Positions 17,137-26,877 are shown, counted from the first letter of the stretch. The stretch is 64,000 bases of DNA from Lachnospiraceae bacterium (GCA_017938285.1 JAGBBW010000093.1:1-64000), one strand, 5' to 3'. Notes: a model not told the origin generated them from the letters alone. Translations and numbers: made by a program.

Positions 17137-18299
17137 AACAATTCTCCGTTGATACAGGCTTCAATCTGCTCTTTTGCAGCTTTGACACTGCCCTGGATCA
17201 TGGAAGGACTGCCACCGCCCTTGGCGCCTAATTCTTTTCGCAGTGTGTCAGCCAGAAGCTTACAGTCGGCATGGCTGCTTCCTGCAATAAACTGATATCC
17301 TTCGGTGTCACTGCCGGAAAATACAGCACAGTATCCGGTGTAACGTTCCGCCAGTTCATTGACCGCATTGCGGAGGGCAATGGTATCCATGGAATCCACA
17401 AAAAGAACGGCATGTTCTGTTTCTGACGGTTTTGGAAGGGTGGAAATGCACATAGACAAATATTGCGCCTGCAAAGCATTGGTCCGTTCTTTCTGACGCA
17501 GAATATCGTCTTTCAGCTTCAGAACAGCCTCTGCAACCCGGTCCTGCTTTGCAGATAAGGCAACCGACACGGCGGTAACGCTGTCCTGTTTTTTATTGTA
17601 ATCCATCAGTGCCCGCCGGCCACAGAGGATATTCAGACGCACACCGCCCCGGTGGCTCTGGCAGTTTGTGATTTTAATGATACCAATGGCTCCTGTGGTG
17701 GCAGTATGAGGGGCACAGCAGGCACAGACATCCACACCTGGAATGGTTACAATACGGACCTGTCCGTTAAGTTCTATTTTGCTCCGGTAGGAAAGAGAGG
17801 CCAGTGTCTCTTTGTCCGGATAACTGATTTCAATTGGAAGGTTCCGGTAAACGGCTTCATTTGCCAAAAGCTCAATTTCCCGCAGCTGTTCCGCAGTCAG
17901 AACACCATCAAAATCCAGAGTTACTTCGTTTACGCTTAAGTGGAAACCTACATTATTGTAGCCAAAGTGCTTATGCACCAGACCGGAAATGATATGTTCC
18001 CCGGAATGCTGCTGCATAAAGTCAAAGCGCTGTTCCCAGTCCACCTGTCCGGTAACGGTGGAGCCAATGGTAAGAGGTTCCGCAACAAAATGGTAAATCA
18101 GATCGTTTTCAATCTGTACATCAGACACAGGAAGTCCGTTCAGTGTTCCCTTATCCGCAGTCTGTCCGCCCTCCTCCGGGAAAAATGCGGTGGCATCCAG
18201 CAGGATGCGGTAACATTTCTTTTTGTCATCAGGTTCACAGGAAATGACAGTGGCAGTAAATCCGGTCTGATTAATATCTTCATAAAATAATTTTCTCAT
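17127..18299 (-). CDS. AlaX-type alanyl-tRNA editing protein with DHHA1-like tail
   Basis: A 390-residue stand-alone relative of the editing half of AlaRS. Residues 1-240 contain FPEEGGQTADKG, the zinc motif HSGEH (H98 and H102) and the second zinc pair in CACCAPHTATTGAIG. A coiled coil and a DHHA1-like domain (about 255-390, ending GGGSPSMIQGSV-type) follow. Function in the family: hydrolysis of Ser or Gly wrongly attached to tRNA-Ala. It is the first gene of a two-gene operon with the AEC transporter. Confidence 0.92.
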   Translation of the reverse strand: MRKLFYEDINQTGFTATVISCEPDDKKKCYRILLDATAFFPEEGGQTADKGTLNGLPVSDVQIENDLIYHFVAEPLTIGSTVTGQVDWEQRFDFMQQHSGEHIISGLVHKHFGYNNVGFHLSVNEVTLDFDGVLTAEQLREIELLANEAVYRNLPIEISYPDKETLASLSYRSKIELNGQVRIVTIPGVDVCACCAPHTATTGAIGIIKITNCQSHRGGVRLNILCGRRALMDYNKKQDSVTAVSVALSAKQDRVAEAVLKLKDDILRQKERTNALQAQYLSMCISTLPKPSETEHAVLFVDSMDTIALRNAVNELAERYTGYCAVFSGSDTEGYQFIAGSSHADCKLLADTLRKELGAKGGGSPSMIQGSVKAAKEQIEACINGELLWN

Positions 18300-18409
18300 G
18301 GGAATATTCCTTTTCTGTCAGATAGTATTGTACTGTGCAGTGATAAAGCAACTGTCACACATGATTTTATTGTATAGCGAATCCGTCGGTCCGTCAATCA
18401 GAACGTAGC

Positions 18410-19615
18410 TTATTGCTGACGTTTCAGGATAATATACTCCTTCTGTGCCAGTTCTTCTTCGGTAAGGGCATAGCGCATGGAAATCATATCGTCTTCCGTT
18501 CCTTTTACCAGTTCAACGTAAATCAGCAGTTCCGGCGGACCATCCTTGATGGCAGGCATGGAAAAGGTGAGGGTATGCTTCTGCCCCAGTTCTTCTTTGG
18601 AGAAAGTGATTGTGCTGACAGGTCCGGTAACAGAAGGGGTATCGAGGGGAGTTCCTTCCTGCTGCAGCCGTACACTGTTTTCTTTTACTTCCAGGTCAAA
18701 GGTCATATGGGTGTCTGTTTCTGTAATGTCCATCCGGTAATAGTGCTGGGTACGGTATGTTTCATCGTAAGTATAGGTATTGTGCAGATAAGTCCCTGTC
18801 CACTCCGGTGTGTGAATTTTGTCAATGATGGCAGTGCAGAGGGGAGGGTCCAGCCGGAAAATAAAGTTGTGGTCTTCCTTGTCTACGACATAACCATCTT
18901 CATAAACCTGAAAGGCATTCGTCAGTCCCAGAGAATCGGTAAAGCTGACATAATAAAAATTTTCCTCTTTGTCAAAGTCCGGCAATTCCGGGGTATCTGG
19001 GGAAATCAGCTCTGCCTGTAATAAAGCATCCACAAAGGCAGAAACCTCCGGGTCATCCATGGACAAATCATTCAAGGCTGCTTCTGTCGGAAAATGAAAC
19101 AGACTGGTAAAGTAATCTTCGCCGTTATACAGAGTCAGATGATTGGTCCGCTCCAGAATAGAAAGGCAGTAGAGTGGTCCGTGTCCGGCATCCGGATTGG
19201 CAGCTACTTCATAATAAAGACATACACGAAAGTCCTCGTCATAACCTTTTAATTGGTAAAGAGTGCCGTTTGTTGTACATTCCGCCAGTTTTTCTTCTGT
19301 AACAGACCAATAAGACCAGTACTGCCCCTGGTTGCCATAAACCGGTGCGAGTTCTTCCCCCAGCAGGTCAGGAAGCGGGAGGTTCGATTTGGAGTATTCC
19401 ATGTATTGCCGGACGCTGGTATAAATACTGTCATCATAGTAAAGACTGGAAGCGGTGTCACTATAGCAGGCACTGGAATATTTATTGCGCTGTAGTGTAT
19501 TTCCGATAAAAACATGGGAGCTGGCAGGATAGTAGATGCCTTCCGGCCGGGTGGTAGTGCCGCAACCGATGAAAAGCAGGGCAGACAGGAAAAAGAGAAG
19601 AATTTTTTTAGTCAT
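18410..19615 (-). CDS. Large lipoprotein, function unknown
   Basis: A 401-residue protein with a clear lipobox (LLFIGC-G, cysteine at residue 18). The mature part is rich in Tyr, Asp, Glu and Thr, with beta-strand-like segments such as YNGEDYFTSLFHFPTEA, and no known domain. ATG 19613-19615 has AAAGGAGG upstream; the longer frame is rejected. It is transcribed alone, divergent from the GNAT gene. Confidence 0.85.
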   Translation of the reverse strand: MTKKILLFFLSALLFIGCGTTTRPEGIYYPASSHVFIGNTLQRNKYSSACYSDTASSLYYDDSIYTSVRQYMEYSKSNLPLPDLLGEELAPVYGNQGQYWSYWSVTEEKLAECTTNGTLYQLKGYDEDFRVCLYYEVAANPDAGHGPLYCLSILERTNHLTLYNGEDYFTSLFHFPTEAALNDLSMDDPEVSAFVDALLQAELISPDTPELPDFDKEENFYYVSFTDSLGLTNAFQVYEDGYVVDKEDHNFIFRLDPPLCTAIIDKIHTPEWTGTYLHNTYTYDETYRTQHYYRMDITETDTHMTFDLEVKENSVRLQQEGTPLDTPSVTGPVSTITFSKEELGQKHTLTFSMPAIKDGPPELLIYVELVKGTEDDMISMRYALTEEELAQKEYIILKRQQ

Positions 19616-19818
19616 GAAAGGCCTCCTTTCGGATATGCAGCAGGGCTGCAATGGAATTTATTTTTCTGGTGATTGTAAATACCTGATATTGTTAGTATAA
19701 TCAGTGCTAAGAGAAGCAGCAACTGATGGAATTAGAGATTTATAGTGGAAAAACTTTAGGAAGATTTAAATAAAGAGGCAGTTTGTGCTTATAAAAACAT
19801 TATCGGAGGAGAAGCAGT

Positions 19819-20415
19819 ATGGATGTTATAATTAAACCTTTGACCTTGGAACTGACAGAAGCATATCTTGATTTTTTTGACAACCGTGCATTTACAGACG
19901 GCAATCCCAACGGTCCCTGTTACTGTACTTCCCCGAACCAGACACCGGAGGAAATCAAGAGGATGGTCAGCGAATTTGCGGCAAATGGTGTGAAGGAGAC
20001 TGTCCGCAAATATGCGGTTGATCTGTTGAACGCTGGAAAAATTCATGGGTATCTTGCTTTTGACGGCGATGTTTCCATCGGCTGGTGCAATGCTGCGGAC
20101 AGGGAAAGTTATACGGGATTTGTGCCGGATTTTGCCAGAGATAAGGCTGTTGGCAGAACCATGTCCATCGTCTGTTTTGAAATTGCTCCGGAATACCGTG
20201 GCATGGGACTTGCTTTGGCTTTTATAGAGCGTGTCTGTGAGGATGCAAAGGCAGCAGGTTACGCAGCAGTGGAAGGATATGCCCGTATCCGGGAACAGAG
20301 GGAAGAATATGATTTTACCGGTCCGGTGCGGCTGTTTGAAAAGGCAGGATTTATGGAGGCAGCCAGGGATGGGGAACAGGTAGTGATGCGGAAGGTATTT
20401 TGTACAGGCAAATGA
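19819..20415 (+). CDS. GNAT-family N-acetyltransferase
   Basis: A 198-residue protein. The acetyl-CoA loop (motif A) is EIAPEYRGMGLALAFIER, near residues 118-135, followed by VEGYARIRE and a final LFEKAGFMEA strand typical of the fold. The N-terminus (DFFDNRAFTDGNPNGPCYCTSP) has a Cys pair seen in a Clostridial GNAT subgroup. GGAGGAGAAGC lies upstream of the ATG. The acceptor is unknown. It ends at a terminator shared with the convergent AraC gene. Confidence 0.88.
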   Translation: MDVIIKPLTLELTEAYLDFFDNRAFTDGNPNGPCYCTSPNQTPEEIKRMVSEFAANGVKETVRKYAVDLLNAGKIHGYLAFDGDVSIGWCNAADRESYTGFVPDFARDKAVGRTMSIVCFEIAPEYRGMGLALAFIERVCEDAKAAGYAAVEGYARIREQREEYDFTGPVRLFEKAGFMEAARDGEQVVMRKVFCTGK

Positions 20416-20470
20416 CAGGTGATGGGTTTAGTATAGGGAAAAAAAGAAAGAAATACGTGCCAAATAATTA

Positions 20471-20510
20471 GAAAAAGTGGACATATCTTGCGGGATAGGT
20501 CCACTTTTTC
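20471..20510. terminator. Bidirectional terminator
   Basis: GAAAAAGTGGAC (20471-20482) and GTCCACTTTTTC (20499-20510) are perfect complements, with T-runs for both the GNAT gene and the convergent AraC gene. Confidence 0.88.
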
Positions 20511-20530
20511 TGATACAGGAAGGGTTCCTG

Positions 20531-21379
20531 TCAAATATTATTTTTGTATTCAGAAGGAGATAAGCCTTTCATTTTTTTGAATATGCGGCTGAAATAAAGA
20601 GGGTTATCATAGCCAACAATTCTGGCAATTTCGGTAACATTATACTGGTTGCTTTTTAATAAGGCTTCGGCATTGTAAATACGGATGGACAAAATATACT
20701 GCATTGGTGTAGAACCGGTATATTGTTTGAAGTTCCGTATAAACCAGCTTGTACTCATGTTATGGGTTCTGGCATAGTCTTCAATACTGATGGTTTCGTT
20801 ATAATGTTCGTTAAAGTATATGGTTGCTTTGTCGATTTCTTCTGCAATCTGGCTGTTGTTTACCCTTGTGACACTTTTTACATAACGGTGTATTTTAATC
20901 AATATCTGTCTTAGGTAAATTTCAAGCATTTCCGGATAATCGTCCCTGCACATCTGTAATTCCTGAATCATGGAACGGAAGTAGTTCTGGTATTCCAGTC
21001 CGGAGCCACAATAAAATACTTTCATATCATCGGTAATTCCGTAGGAACGGAGCAGGGTTTTGACACTGCTTCCGGTGAAATGTACCCAGTATACTTCCGT
21101 CTGGTCAATACCGTAGTATTCGTATTTCTGAGGTTCTTTTGGACGGTAGAGGACCATGTGGCCTGCCGTAACAATCTCCTCTTTATCACCAAAGTGAAAA
21201 TGTGCTTTACCGGAAGCTACATACAATAACTGAAAATCGATTCTGCCCTTGGGTCTCCAGGTAGGGAGCTTTGGGCGTGTAAACAGGTGATAGGTTCCGC
21301 AGCTGGTGACAATCAGGGGCTTGGATTTATCCTGTATATCCAGCAGGGTATTGTTTAAATAGGCACTGTTTGTGTACAT
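20531..21379 (-). CDS. AraC-family regulator of the beta-galactoside locus
   Basis: A 282-residue regulator with an N-terminal cupin-like sensor (FQLLYVASGKAHFHFGDKEEIVTAGHMVLYRP) and two C-terminal helix-turn-helix motifs (ISIEDYARTHNMSTSWFIRNFKQYTG and NVTEIARIVGYDNPLYFSRIFKKMKGLSPSEYK). The ATG at 21377-21379 has AGGAGG upstream. It is divergent from the GPH transporter, so it most likely activates the transporter-lacL-lacM genes in response to a galactoside. Confidence 0.92.
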   Translation of the reverse strand: MYTNSAYLNNTLLDIQDKSKPLIVTSCGTYHLFTRPKLPTWRPKGRIDFQLLYVASGKAHFHFGDKEEIVTAGHMVLYRPKEPQKYEYYGIDQTEVYWVHFTGSSVKTLLRSYGITDDMKVFYCGSGLEYQNYFRSMIQELQMCRDDYPEMLEIYLRQILIKIHRYVKSVTRVNNSQIAEEIDKATIYFNEHYNETISIEDYARTHNMSTSWFIRNFKQYTGSTPMQYILSIRIYNAEALLKSNQYNVTEIARIVGYDNPLYFSRIFKKMKGLSPSEYKNNI

Positions 21380-21726
21380 AATAACCTCCTGTTCCCGGAA
21401 CATTCTTCCTTACTGCAAAAGCTTATAAAATGCATGCTGGATTATTGAAAAACCTGATAATAAAAGGCGCATATTTTGCTTAGTATCATTTTGTGCATGT
21501 TTTGTATCAGATAGTTTATTGCTATATCCGGGGGTAAGATATATGATAAATATATCTTACAGAACGTACATAAAAAAAGCAAGAAGGTTTGGAGAAGGGA
21601 GGGAAAAAATAATACTGGAATGTAAAAAGGAATGGCTGCCGGTAACCGGAAGAAGCGGCAGGGATAAGGCGGCAGAATGAGTATCAGAGCAGACGAATGA
21701 TTTAAAGAGGGAAAGGATGTACAGGT
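21380..21726. other. Divergent control region of the lac-type locus
   Basis: About 350 bp with no convincing gene. A perfect 11-bp inverted repeat (GTAAGATATAT at 21534-21544, ATATATCTTAC at 21550-21560) could be a regulator site or an RNA hairpin. A 45-codon frame at 21543-21680 has only a doubtful ribosome site and is not called. Confidence 0.5.
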
Positions 21727-23097
21727 ATGGAGCAGAAGAGATATTTAAAATGGTATAACATGGTGGGATATGGGTCAGGTGATATTGCAGGAAATGTGGT
21801 GTATGCATTTTTATCCTCCTTTGTGATGATTTATCTGACCAACACCATCGGACTGAATTCAGGAATTGTCGGAACTTTGATTGCAGCCTCCAAATTACTG
21901 GATGGTGTAACGGATGTATTTTTTGGAACAATGATTGACAAAACCAGAAGCAGAATGGGAAAGGCAAGACCATGGATGCTCTGGGGATTTTTGGGGTGTG
22001 CGGTTACGTTATTTGCGTGTTTTGCAATCCCTGTGAACATCGGAAAGTTTGCACAGTATGCGTGGTTCTTTATTGCATATACGCTGCTGAATGCAGTGTT
22101 TTATACGGCAAACAACATTGCGTATTCTGCATTGACAGCACTGATTACCAAAAACAGCAGAGAACGTGTCCAGATGGGTTCTTATCGTTTCATTTTTGCA
22201 TTTAGTACCAGTCTGGCAATCCAGTCAGTGACAGTAAATGCGGTAGAGTGGTTAGGCGGGGGTGCCGCAGGCTGGAGGGCAGTCGCAATTATTTACTGTA
22301 TTATCGGAGTGATTACGAACACAATTTCCGTCTTATCCGTAAAGGAGCTTCCGGAAGAAGAACTGAAAGAAGAGGAAGAAAACACAACAGAAAAGAAAGA
22401 AGAAAAATTAACACTTGTCCAGGCAGCAAAATATTTGTTCAGCAATAAGTACTACGTGATGATTTGTGTGATTTACATTCTTCAGCAGCTTTACGGAGCA
22501 ATGATTAATATCGGCATTTACTTTATGACTTATGTCTTGTTTAACCAGAAATTATACGGTGTGTTTTCATGGGCAATTAATATTCCTCTTATTGCTGCAC
22601 TGATTGTGACTCCGGCCTTAGTGTCAAAGTGGAAGGGAATGTACAAATTAAATAAGTACAGTTATATGGTTGCGACAGTGGGCAGATTATTGGTGGCTGT
22701 TGCCGGATACATGGGAAATGTTCCGTTAATGCTGTTATTTACGGCGGTTGCTGCCCTTGGACAGGGACCGTGGCAGGGGGATATGAATGCAGTGATTGCG
22801 TCCTGTTCCGAATATACCTATCTGACCAAGGGAAAAAGAATTGATGGAACAATGTACTCCTGTACCTCTTTAGGTGTAAAAATTGGCGGAGGACTTGGAA
22901 CAGCAATCGCAGGCTGGATGCTGGACTGGAGTGGATTTGTGAATGGGGATACTGCAGTGCAGCCGGACAGTTGTATCAGCATGATGCATATTATGTATCT
23001 CTGGATTCCGTTTGTCATTGATTTACTGATTACGATTATTCTTTCCTTCATGAATGTGGAAGAGGCAAATGAGAAGCTGAAAAAGGCAAAGCAGTAG
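21727..23097 (+). CDS. GPH-family (MelB-type) glycoside:cation symporter
   Basis: A 456-residue transporter with twelve predicted membrane segments. The N-terminus KWYNMVGYGSGDIAGNVVYAF and the GVTDVFFGTMIDKTRSRMGKARPW loop are the diagnostic GPH signature. A charged cytoplasmic loop rich in Glu and Lys (near residues 200-230) splits the halves. It sits 14 bp ahead of lacL, so its substrate is very likely lactose or another beta-galactoside. Confidence 0.94.
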   Translation: MEQKRYLKWYNMVGYGSGDIAGNVVYAFLSSFVMIYLTNTIGLNSGIVGTLIAASKLLDGVTDVFFGTMIDKTRSRMGKARPWMLWGFLGCAVTLFACFAIPVNIGKFAQYAWFFIAYTLLNAVFYTANNIAYSALTALITKNSRERVQMGSYRFIFAFSTSLAIQSVTVNAVEWLGGGAAGWRAVAIIYCIIGVITNTISVLSVKELPEEELKEEEENTTEKKEEKLTLVQAAKYLFSNKYYVMICVIYILQQLYGAMINIGIYFMTYVLFNQKLYGVFSWAINIPLIAALIVTPALVSKWKGMYKLNKYSYMVATVGRLLVAVAGYMGNVPLMLLFTAVAALGQGPWQGDMNAVIASCSEYTYLTKGKRIDGTMYSCTSLGVKIGGGLGTAIAGWMLDWSGFVNGDTAVQPDSCISMMHIMYLWIPFVIDLLITIILSFMNVEEANEKLKKAKQ

Positions 23098-23111
23098 AAA
23101 GTGAGGAAACT

Positions 23112-25022
23112 ATGAACGCAGATATTAAATGGCTGGATAATCCAATGGTGTTCCGGGTAAATCAGGTGGCAGCCCACAGTGACCATGAATATTATACAAG
23201 CTATGGGCAGTTGGAAAAAAAGGAAACGGTTCTGGTACAGTCGTTAAACGGACCATGGAAGTTTTGTTTCAGCATCAATGCAAAATCCAGACCGGAAGAG
23301 TTTTATAGAGAGGATTTTGACAGAAGCAGCTTTGATACGCTGATGGTACCGGGGCATATTGAACTGGCCGGATATGATAAAATCAGATATATTAATACCA
23401 TGTATCCATGGGAGGGGCAGGAGTACCGACGCCCTGCCTACAGTACGCCAAATGCCGGTAATGGCTGTGGAATGTTCAGTGAAGCAGAGTATAATCCGGT
23501 AGGCTCCTATGTGAAAAACTTTGACTTAAATCCGGAACTCTGTGGAAAAAGAGTAAGTGTATTTTTTGAAGGTGTGGAACAGGCGGTATTTGTCTGGCTG
23601 AATGGTCATTTTATTGGTTACGCAGAAGACAGTTTTACACCATCTGAATTTGATCTTACCCCATATCTTAGGGAAAAGGATAATGTGCTTGCTGTAGAGG
23701 TCCACAAAATGAGCACAGCAGCATTTCTGGAAGATCAGGACTTCTTCCGCTTCTTCGGTATTTTCAGAAATGTGTCACTGAAAGCAAAGCCGGAGGTTCA
23801 TGTAGAAGATTTGTGGATTAATCCGGTTCTGAATAAGGATAATAAGAGCGGAAGTCTGAATGTGAAAGCCAGAGTTTCAACAACAAATGCAGACCAGAAG
23901 TGGAGAGCAAAAGTAATTCTTAAAAATGCCGGGAAGAAAATAATTTTTGAAAAGGAATTTGAAGTAAAAGAAAACAGTCAATCGGGAGAATACGACGGAT
24001 ATATAAAAGCAGACGTAGCAGATGTGATACCGTGGGATAATCATAACCCATATCTGTACAGTGTTTTTGTTGAACTGACGGATGAAGAGGGACATTTATT
24101 GGAAGTAGTCCCATACAAGGTGGGATTTCGTCGAATAGAGATTGTGGACAAAGTCATGTATTTCAATGGCAGAAGGTTAATCCTTACCGGAGTAAACCGG
24201 CACGAATGGAGTCCTAAGACAGGAAGATGTATTGGTATGGAAGAGATGACAGCTGATATGAAATGTATACAGAAGAATCATATCAATGCCGTCAGAACCT
24301 GTCATTATCCTGATCAGATACCATGGTATTATATGTGTGATGAGGCAGGTATCTATGTAATGTCTGAGACAAATCTGGAAAGCCATGGGTCCTTTCAGAA
24401 ACTGGGAGCAATAGAGACCTCCTGGAATGTACCGGGTTCTCTTCCCCAGTGGAAAGAAGCAGTGCTTGACCGGGCAAGAAGCCACTTTGAAACCTTGAAA
24501 AACCATACATCCATTCTGTTCTGGTCACTGGGAAATGAATCCTATGTTGGTGATGATATTGAGGCAATGAACACATATTTTAAAGAGCAGCAGGATGGAA
24601 GGCTGGTGCATTATGAAAGTGTTGTCTATAACAGAGCGTATGAGAATACGGTTTCAGATATGGAAAGCCGTATGTATGCCACGCCGGAGGCAGTAGAAGA
24701 GTATCTGGAAAACAATCCTGAAAAGCCATATATCCTGTGTGAATTTATGCATGACATGGGAAATTCCATGGGCGGTCTGGGCTCATACATGAAACTGCTT
24801 GACCAGTATGAGATGTACCAGGGAGGATTTATCTGGGATTTTATTGACCAGGCAATTTTAGTTACCGATGAAGTGACAGGAAAAGAGGTTTTACGTTATG
24901 GCGGGGACTTTGATGACAGACCATCGGATTATGAATTTTCCGGAAATGGCATTGTATTTGCAGACCGCAGGGAAAAACCGGCTATGCAGGAAGTGAGGTA
25001 TTATTATGGCTTGTACAACTAA
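23112..25022 (+). CDS. lacL: Beta-galactosidase large subunit (LacL type, GH2)
   Basis: A 636-residue protein carrying the sugar-binding, immunoglobulin-like and TIM-barrel domains of GH2 beta-galactosidase. The acid/base is Glu476 in LGNES and the nucleophile Glu544 in ILCEFMHDMGNSMGG. Also seen are the usual TGVNRHEW and CHYPDQIPWYYMCDE. It stops before the C-terminal lid domain, which is encoded by the next gene. Length and the 17-base overlap match the LacL/LacM arrangement of lactic acid bacteria, so it is a natural two-subunit enzyme rather than a broken gene. Confidence 0.92.
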   Translation: MNADIKWLDNPMVFRVNQVAAHSDHEYYTSYGQLEKKETVLVQSLNGPWKFCFSINAKSRPEEFYREDFDRSSFDTLMVPGHIELAGYDKIRYINTMYPWEGQEYRRPAYSTPNAGNGCGMFSEAEYNPVGSYVKNFDLNPELCGKRVSVFFEGVEQAVFVWLNGHFIGYAEDSFTPSEFDLTPYLREKDNVLAVEVHKMSTAAFLEDQDFFRFFGIFRNVSLKAKPEVHVEDLWINPVLNKDNKSGSLNVKARVSTTNADQKWRAKVILKNAGKKIIFEKEFEVKENSQSGEYDGYIKADVADVIPWDNHNPYLYSVFVELTDEEGHLLEVVPYKVGFRRIEIVDKVMYFNGRRLILTGVNRHEWSPKTGRCIGMEEMTADMKCIQKNHINAVRTCHYPDQIPWYYMCDEAGIYVMSETNLESHGSFQKLGAIETSWNVPGSLPQWKEAVLDRARSHFETLKNHTSILFWSLGNESYVGDDIEAMNTYFKEQQDGRLVHYESVVYNRAYENTVSDMESRMYATPEAVEEYLENNPEKPYILCEFMHDMGNSMGGLGSYMKLLDQYEMYQGGFIWDFIDQAILVTDEVTGKEVLRYGGDFDDRPSDYEFSGNGIVFADRREKPAMQEVRYYYGLYN

Positions 25023-25965
25023 ACAGCCTTTAAAGGTAGTATATGGGGATTTTACACTTGGTGTGCATGGAAAAGGATTTGATTACATTTTTTCGTATGC
25101 GCAGGGTGGACTGGAGTCTCTGGTAAAGGATGGATTTGAGTGGCTGTACCGCTGTCCGAAGCCTGTCTTCTGGAGAGCACTGACAGACAATGACCGGGGA
25201 AGTGGTTTTCATGTGAAAAGTGGAAGCTGGCTGGCAGCAGATATGTTTATTTTATGTAAAGATATCGAAGTGATTACGGACGGGGTATCCCAGGGAAAGC
25301 CATGCGCTCCGCAGAATAACCAATATGGTTCTGAAGTATGTGCGGAAGAAGTAAAGGTTATTTTTACGTATGAAACAGTGACTAACCCGGCTGCGTTGGT
25401 AGACGTGGTTTATATGGTGGGGGCATCCGGCAGTATCAGCGTCCGGGTCCGGTATCATGGAGTAAAGGGTCTGCCGGAACTTCCTGTGTTTGGAATGAGA
25501 TTTATTATGCCGACGCCTGCAGAGAAGTATGTATATGAAGGGTTGTCCGGGGAAACCTATCCGGACAGAAAAGCGGGTGCGGAAAAAGGAGTATTTGAAA
25601 TCACTGATTTGTCTTTAACACCTTATCTTGTTCCGCAGGACTGTGGCATGAGAATGGATACAGAGTGGGTGGAGGTTGTAAGACACAAAGGGCTGGACAG
25701 AAGCAGAAAGGATGTTTCGGCACATAAACTCCGGTTTGAAAAGGAAGATACCGGGTTTGCCTTTTCCTGTCTTCCATATACCGCCTCTGAGATAGAAAAT
25801 GCGACCCATCAGGAGGAACTTCCGCCTGTACGAAGAACGGTACTTTGTGTTTATGGCGCAGTACGGGGAGTGGGAGGAATTGACAGTTGGGGAAGTGATG
25901 TGGAAGCTTCTTATCACGTTAGTGCAGAAAAGGATATTTCTTTTGGATTTAAAATATGCCCGTGA
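25006..25965 (+). CDS. lacM: Beta-galactosidase small subunit (LacM type)
   Basis: A 319-residue protein matching the C-terminal beta-sandwich (Bgal_small_N) of LacZ: VFWRALTDNDRG near residue 55, LPVFGMRF, YEGLSGETYPDRK and the ending GGIDSWGSDV with its conserved Trp. It completes the active site of LacL. Its ATG is inside lacL (17-base overlap, different frame), with GGAAGTGAGG upstream, so translation is coupled to keep subunits balanced. Confidence 0.92.
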   Translation: MACTTKQPLKVVYGDFTLGVHGKGFDYIFSYAQGGLESLVKDGFEWLYRCPKPVFWRALTDNDRGSGFHVKSGSWLAADMFILCKDIEVITDGVSQGKPCAPQNNQYGSEVCAEEVKVIFTYETVTNPAALVDVVYMVGASGSISVRVRYHGVKGLPELPVFGMRFIMPTPAEKYVYEGLSGETYPDRKAGAEKGVFEITDLSLTPYLVPQDCGMRMDTEWVEVVRHKGLDRSRKDVSAHKLRFEKEDTGFAFSCLPYTASEIENATHQEELPPVRRTVLCVYGAVRGVGGIDSWGSDVEASYHVSAEKDISFGFKICP

Positions 25966-25989
25966 TGTTTTTTAGGAAGGAAGAGTGTT

Positions 25990-26796
25990 GTGATACCTGC
26001 ATATGAAAGCAGAAAGAAGGAGTTTTTCGTAGAATGGAAGAATTCTGTTCATGTACCGCCGCATTTGCATGAAGCGATGGAACTGGTATATGTAACTTCC
26101 GGTACGTTGGAGTTTGGAATAGGTCCGGAACTCTACCATATGGAGGAAGGAGATTTTGCAATAGTATTTCCTAATGTGATTCATCATTATCAGGTCTGGG
26201 GCGGAAGAGAGAACAGGGCAATTTATGTATTTGTGGATGCGGCTGCATTTCCAGCATACGTAAATGAATTGTGGAAGTTTCGACCGGTATATCCGGTTTT
26301 GTGCAGGGATAGTCTGCATGACGATGTGGCTAATTCCATGAAGGCATTGGCAGAGAGGAACGAGAATAACGAAATGCTGGCACGGGCTTATGTGCAGATG
26401 ATACTGGCCCATGTTTTTTCAGAAATGGATATGATGGAAAAAGACACGTCAGACAGGGATGATATTGTTTATAAATCAGTAGAATATGTGGCAAAGAATT
26501 TCAGGGAAGATATCACACTGGAAAAAATGGCAAAGGAGTTAGGAGTTGGAAAGTATGTTTTATCCAGAATGTTTTCAAAAACATTTCATTGCAATTTTAG
26601 TAAATATGTGAATGGAATAAGACTGAATTATGCGGCTGCCATATTGGAAAATTCAAAGGAATTGATTACAAATTTATGCCTGGAATGCGGATTTGAAAGT
26701 CAGAGGACGTTTAACAGGGTGTTTAAAGAAAAATACAAAATGACACCGAGGGAGTACCGGAACAGAATGAGCTGGTATAGAATGCAAAAGGATTAG
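25990..26796 (+). CDS. Second AraC-family regulator of the lac-type operon
   Basis: A 268-residue regulator: N-terminal cupin (VPPHLHEAMELVYVTSGTLEFGIG, GDFAIVFPNVIHHY) and C-terminal double helix-turn-helix (ITLEKMAKELGVGKYVLSRMFSKTFH, NLCLECGFESQRTFNRVFKEKYKMTPREYR). The start is GTG at 25990 with AGGAAGGA upstream. It is 24 bp after lacM, so it is probably cotranscribed and may autoregulate or control another sugar locus. It is only distantly like the divergent AraC protein. Confidence 0.9.
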   Translation: MIPAYESRKKEFFVEWKNSVHVPPHLHEAMELVYVTSGTLEFGIGPELYHMEEGDFAIVFPNVIHHYQVWGGRENRAIYVFVDAAAFPAYVNELWKFRPVYPVLCRDSLHDDVANSMKALAERNENNEMLARAYVQMILAHVFSEMDMMEKDTSDRDDIVYKSVEYVAKNFREDITLEKMAKELGVGKYVLSRMFSKTFHCNFSKYVNGIRLNYAAAILENSKELITNLCLECGFESQRTFNRVFKEKYKMTPREYRNRMSWYRMQKD

Positions 26797-26852
26797 GATC
26801 GGGGTTGTTGCAAAGAGTGGAAGCTTTATGCAGCAACCCCGGTCTTGTTTTT
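26797..26852 (+). terminator. Terminator of the lac-type operon
   Basis: GATCGGGGTTG-TTGC pairs with GCAGCAACCCCGGTC (26830-26844), followed by TTGTTTTT. Confidence 0.88.
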
Positions 26853-26877
26853 AAATTCAGAGCATTGTCTTAGGCGT

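Noticed and set aside
21543..21680. 45-codon frame in the AraC-GPH intergenic region
   Set aside because: Only a doubtful ribosome site inside a hairpin and a basic, low-information sequence.
25006..25022. Frameshift splitting one lacZ gene
   Set aside because: The downstream frame has its own start and ribosome site, and the overlap equals the known lacL-lacM arrangement, so two real genes are more likely.
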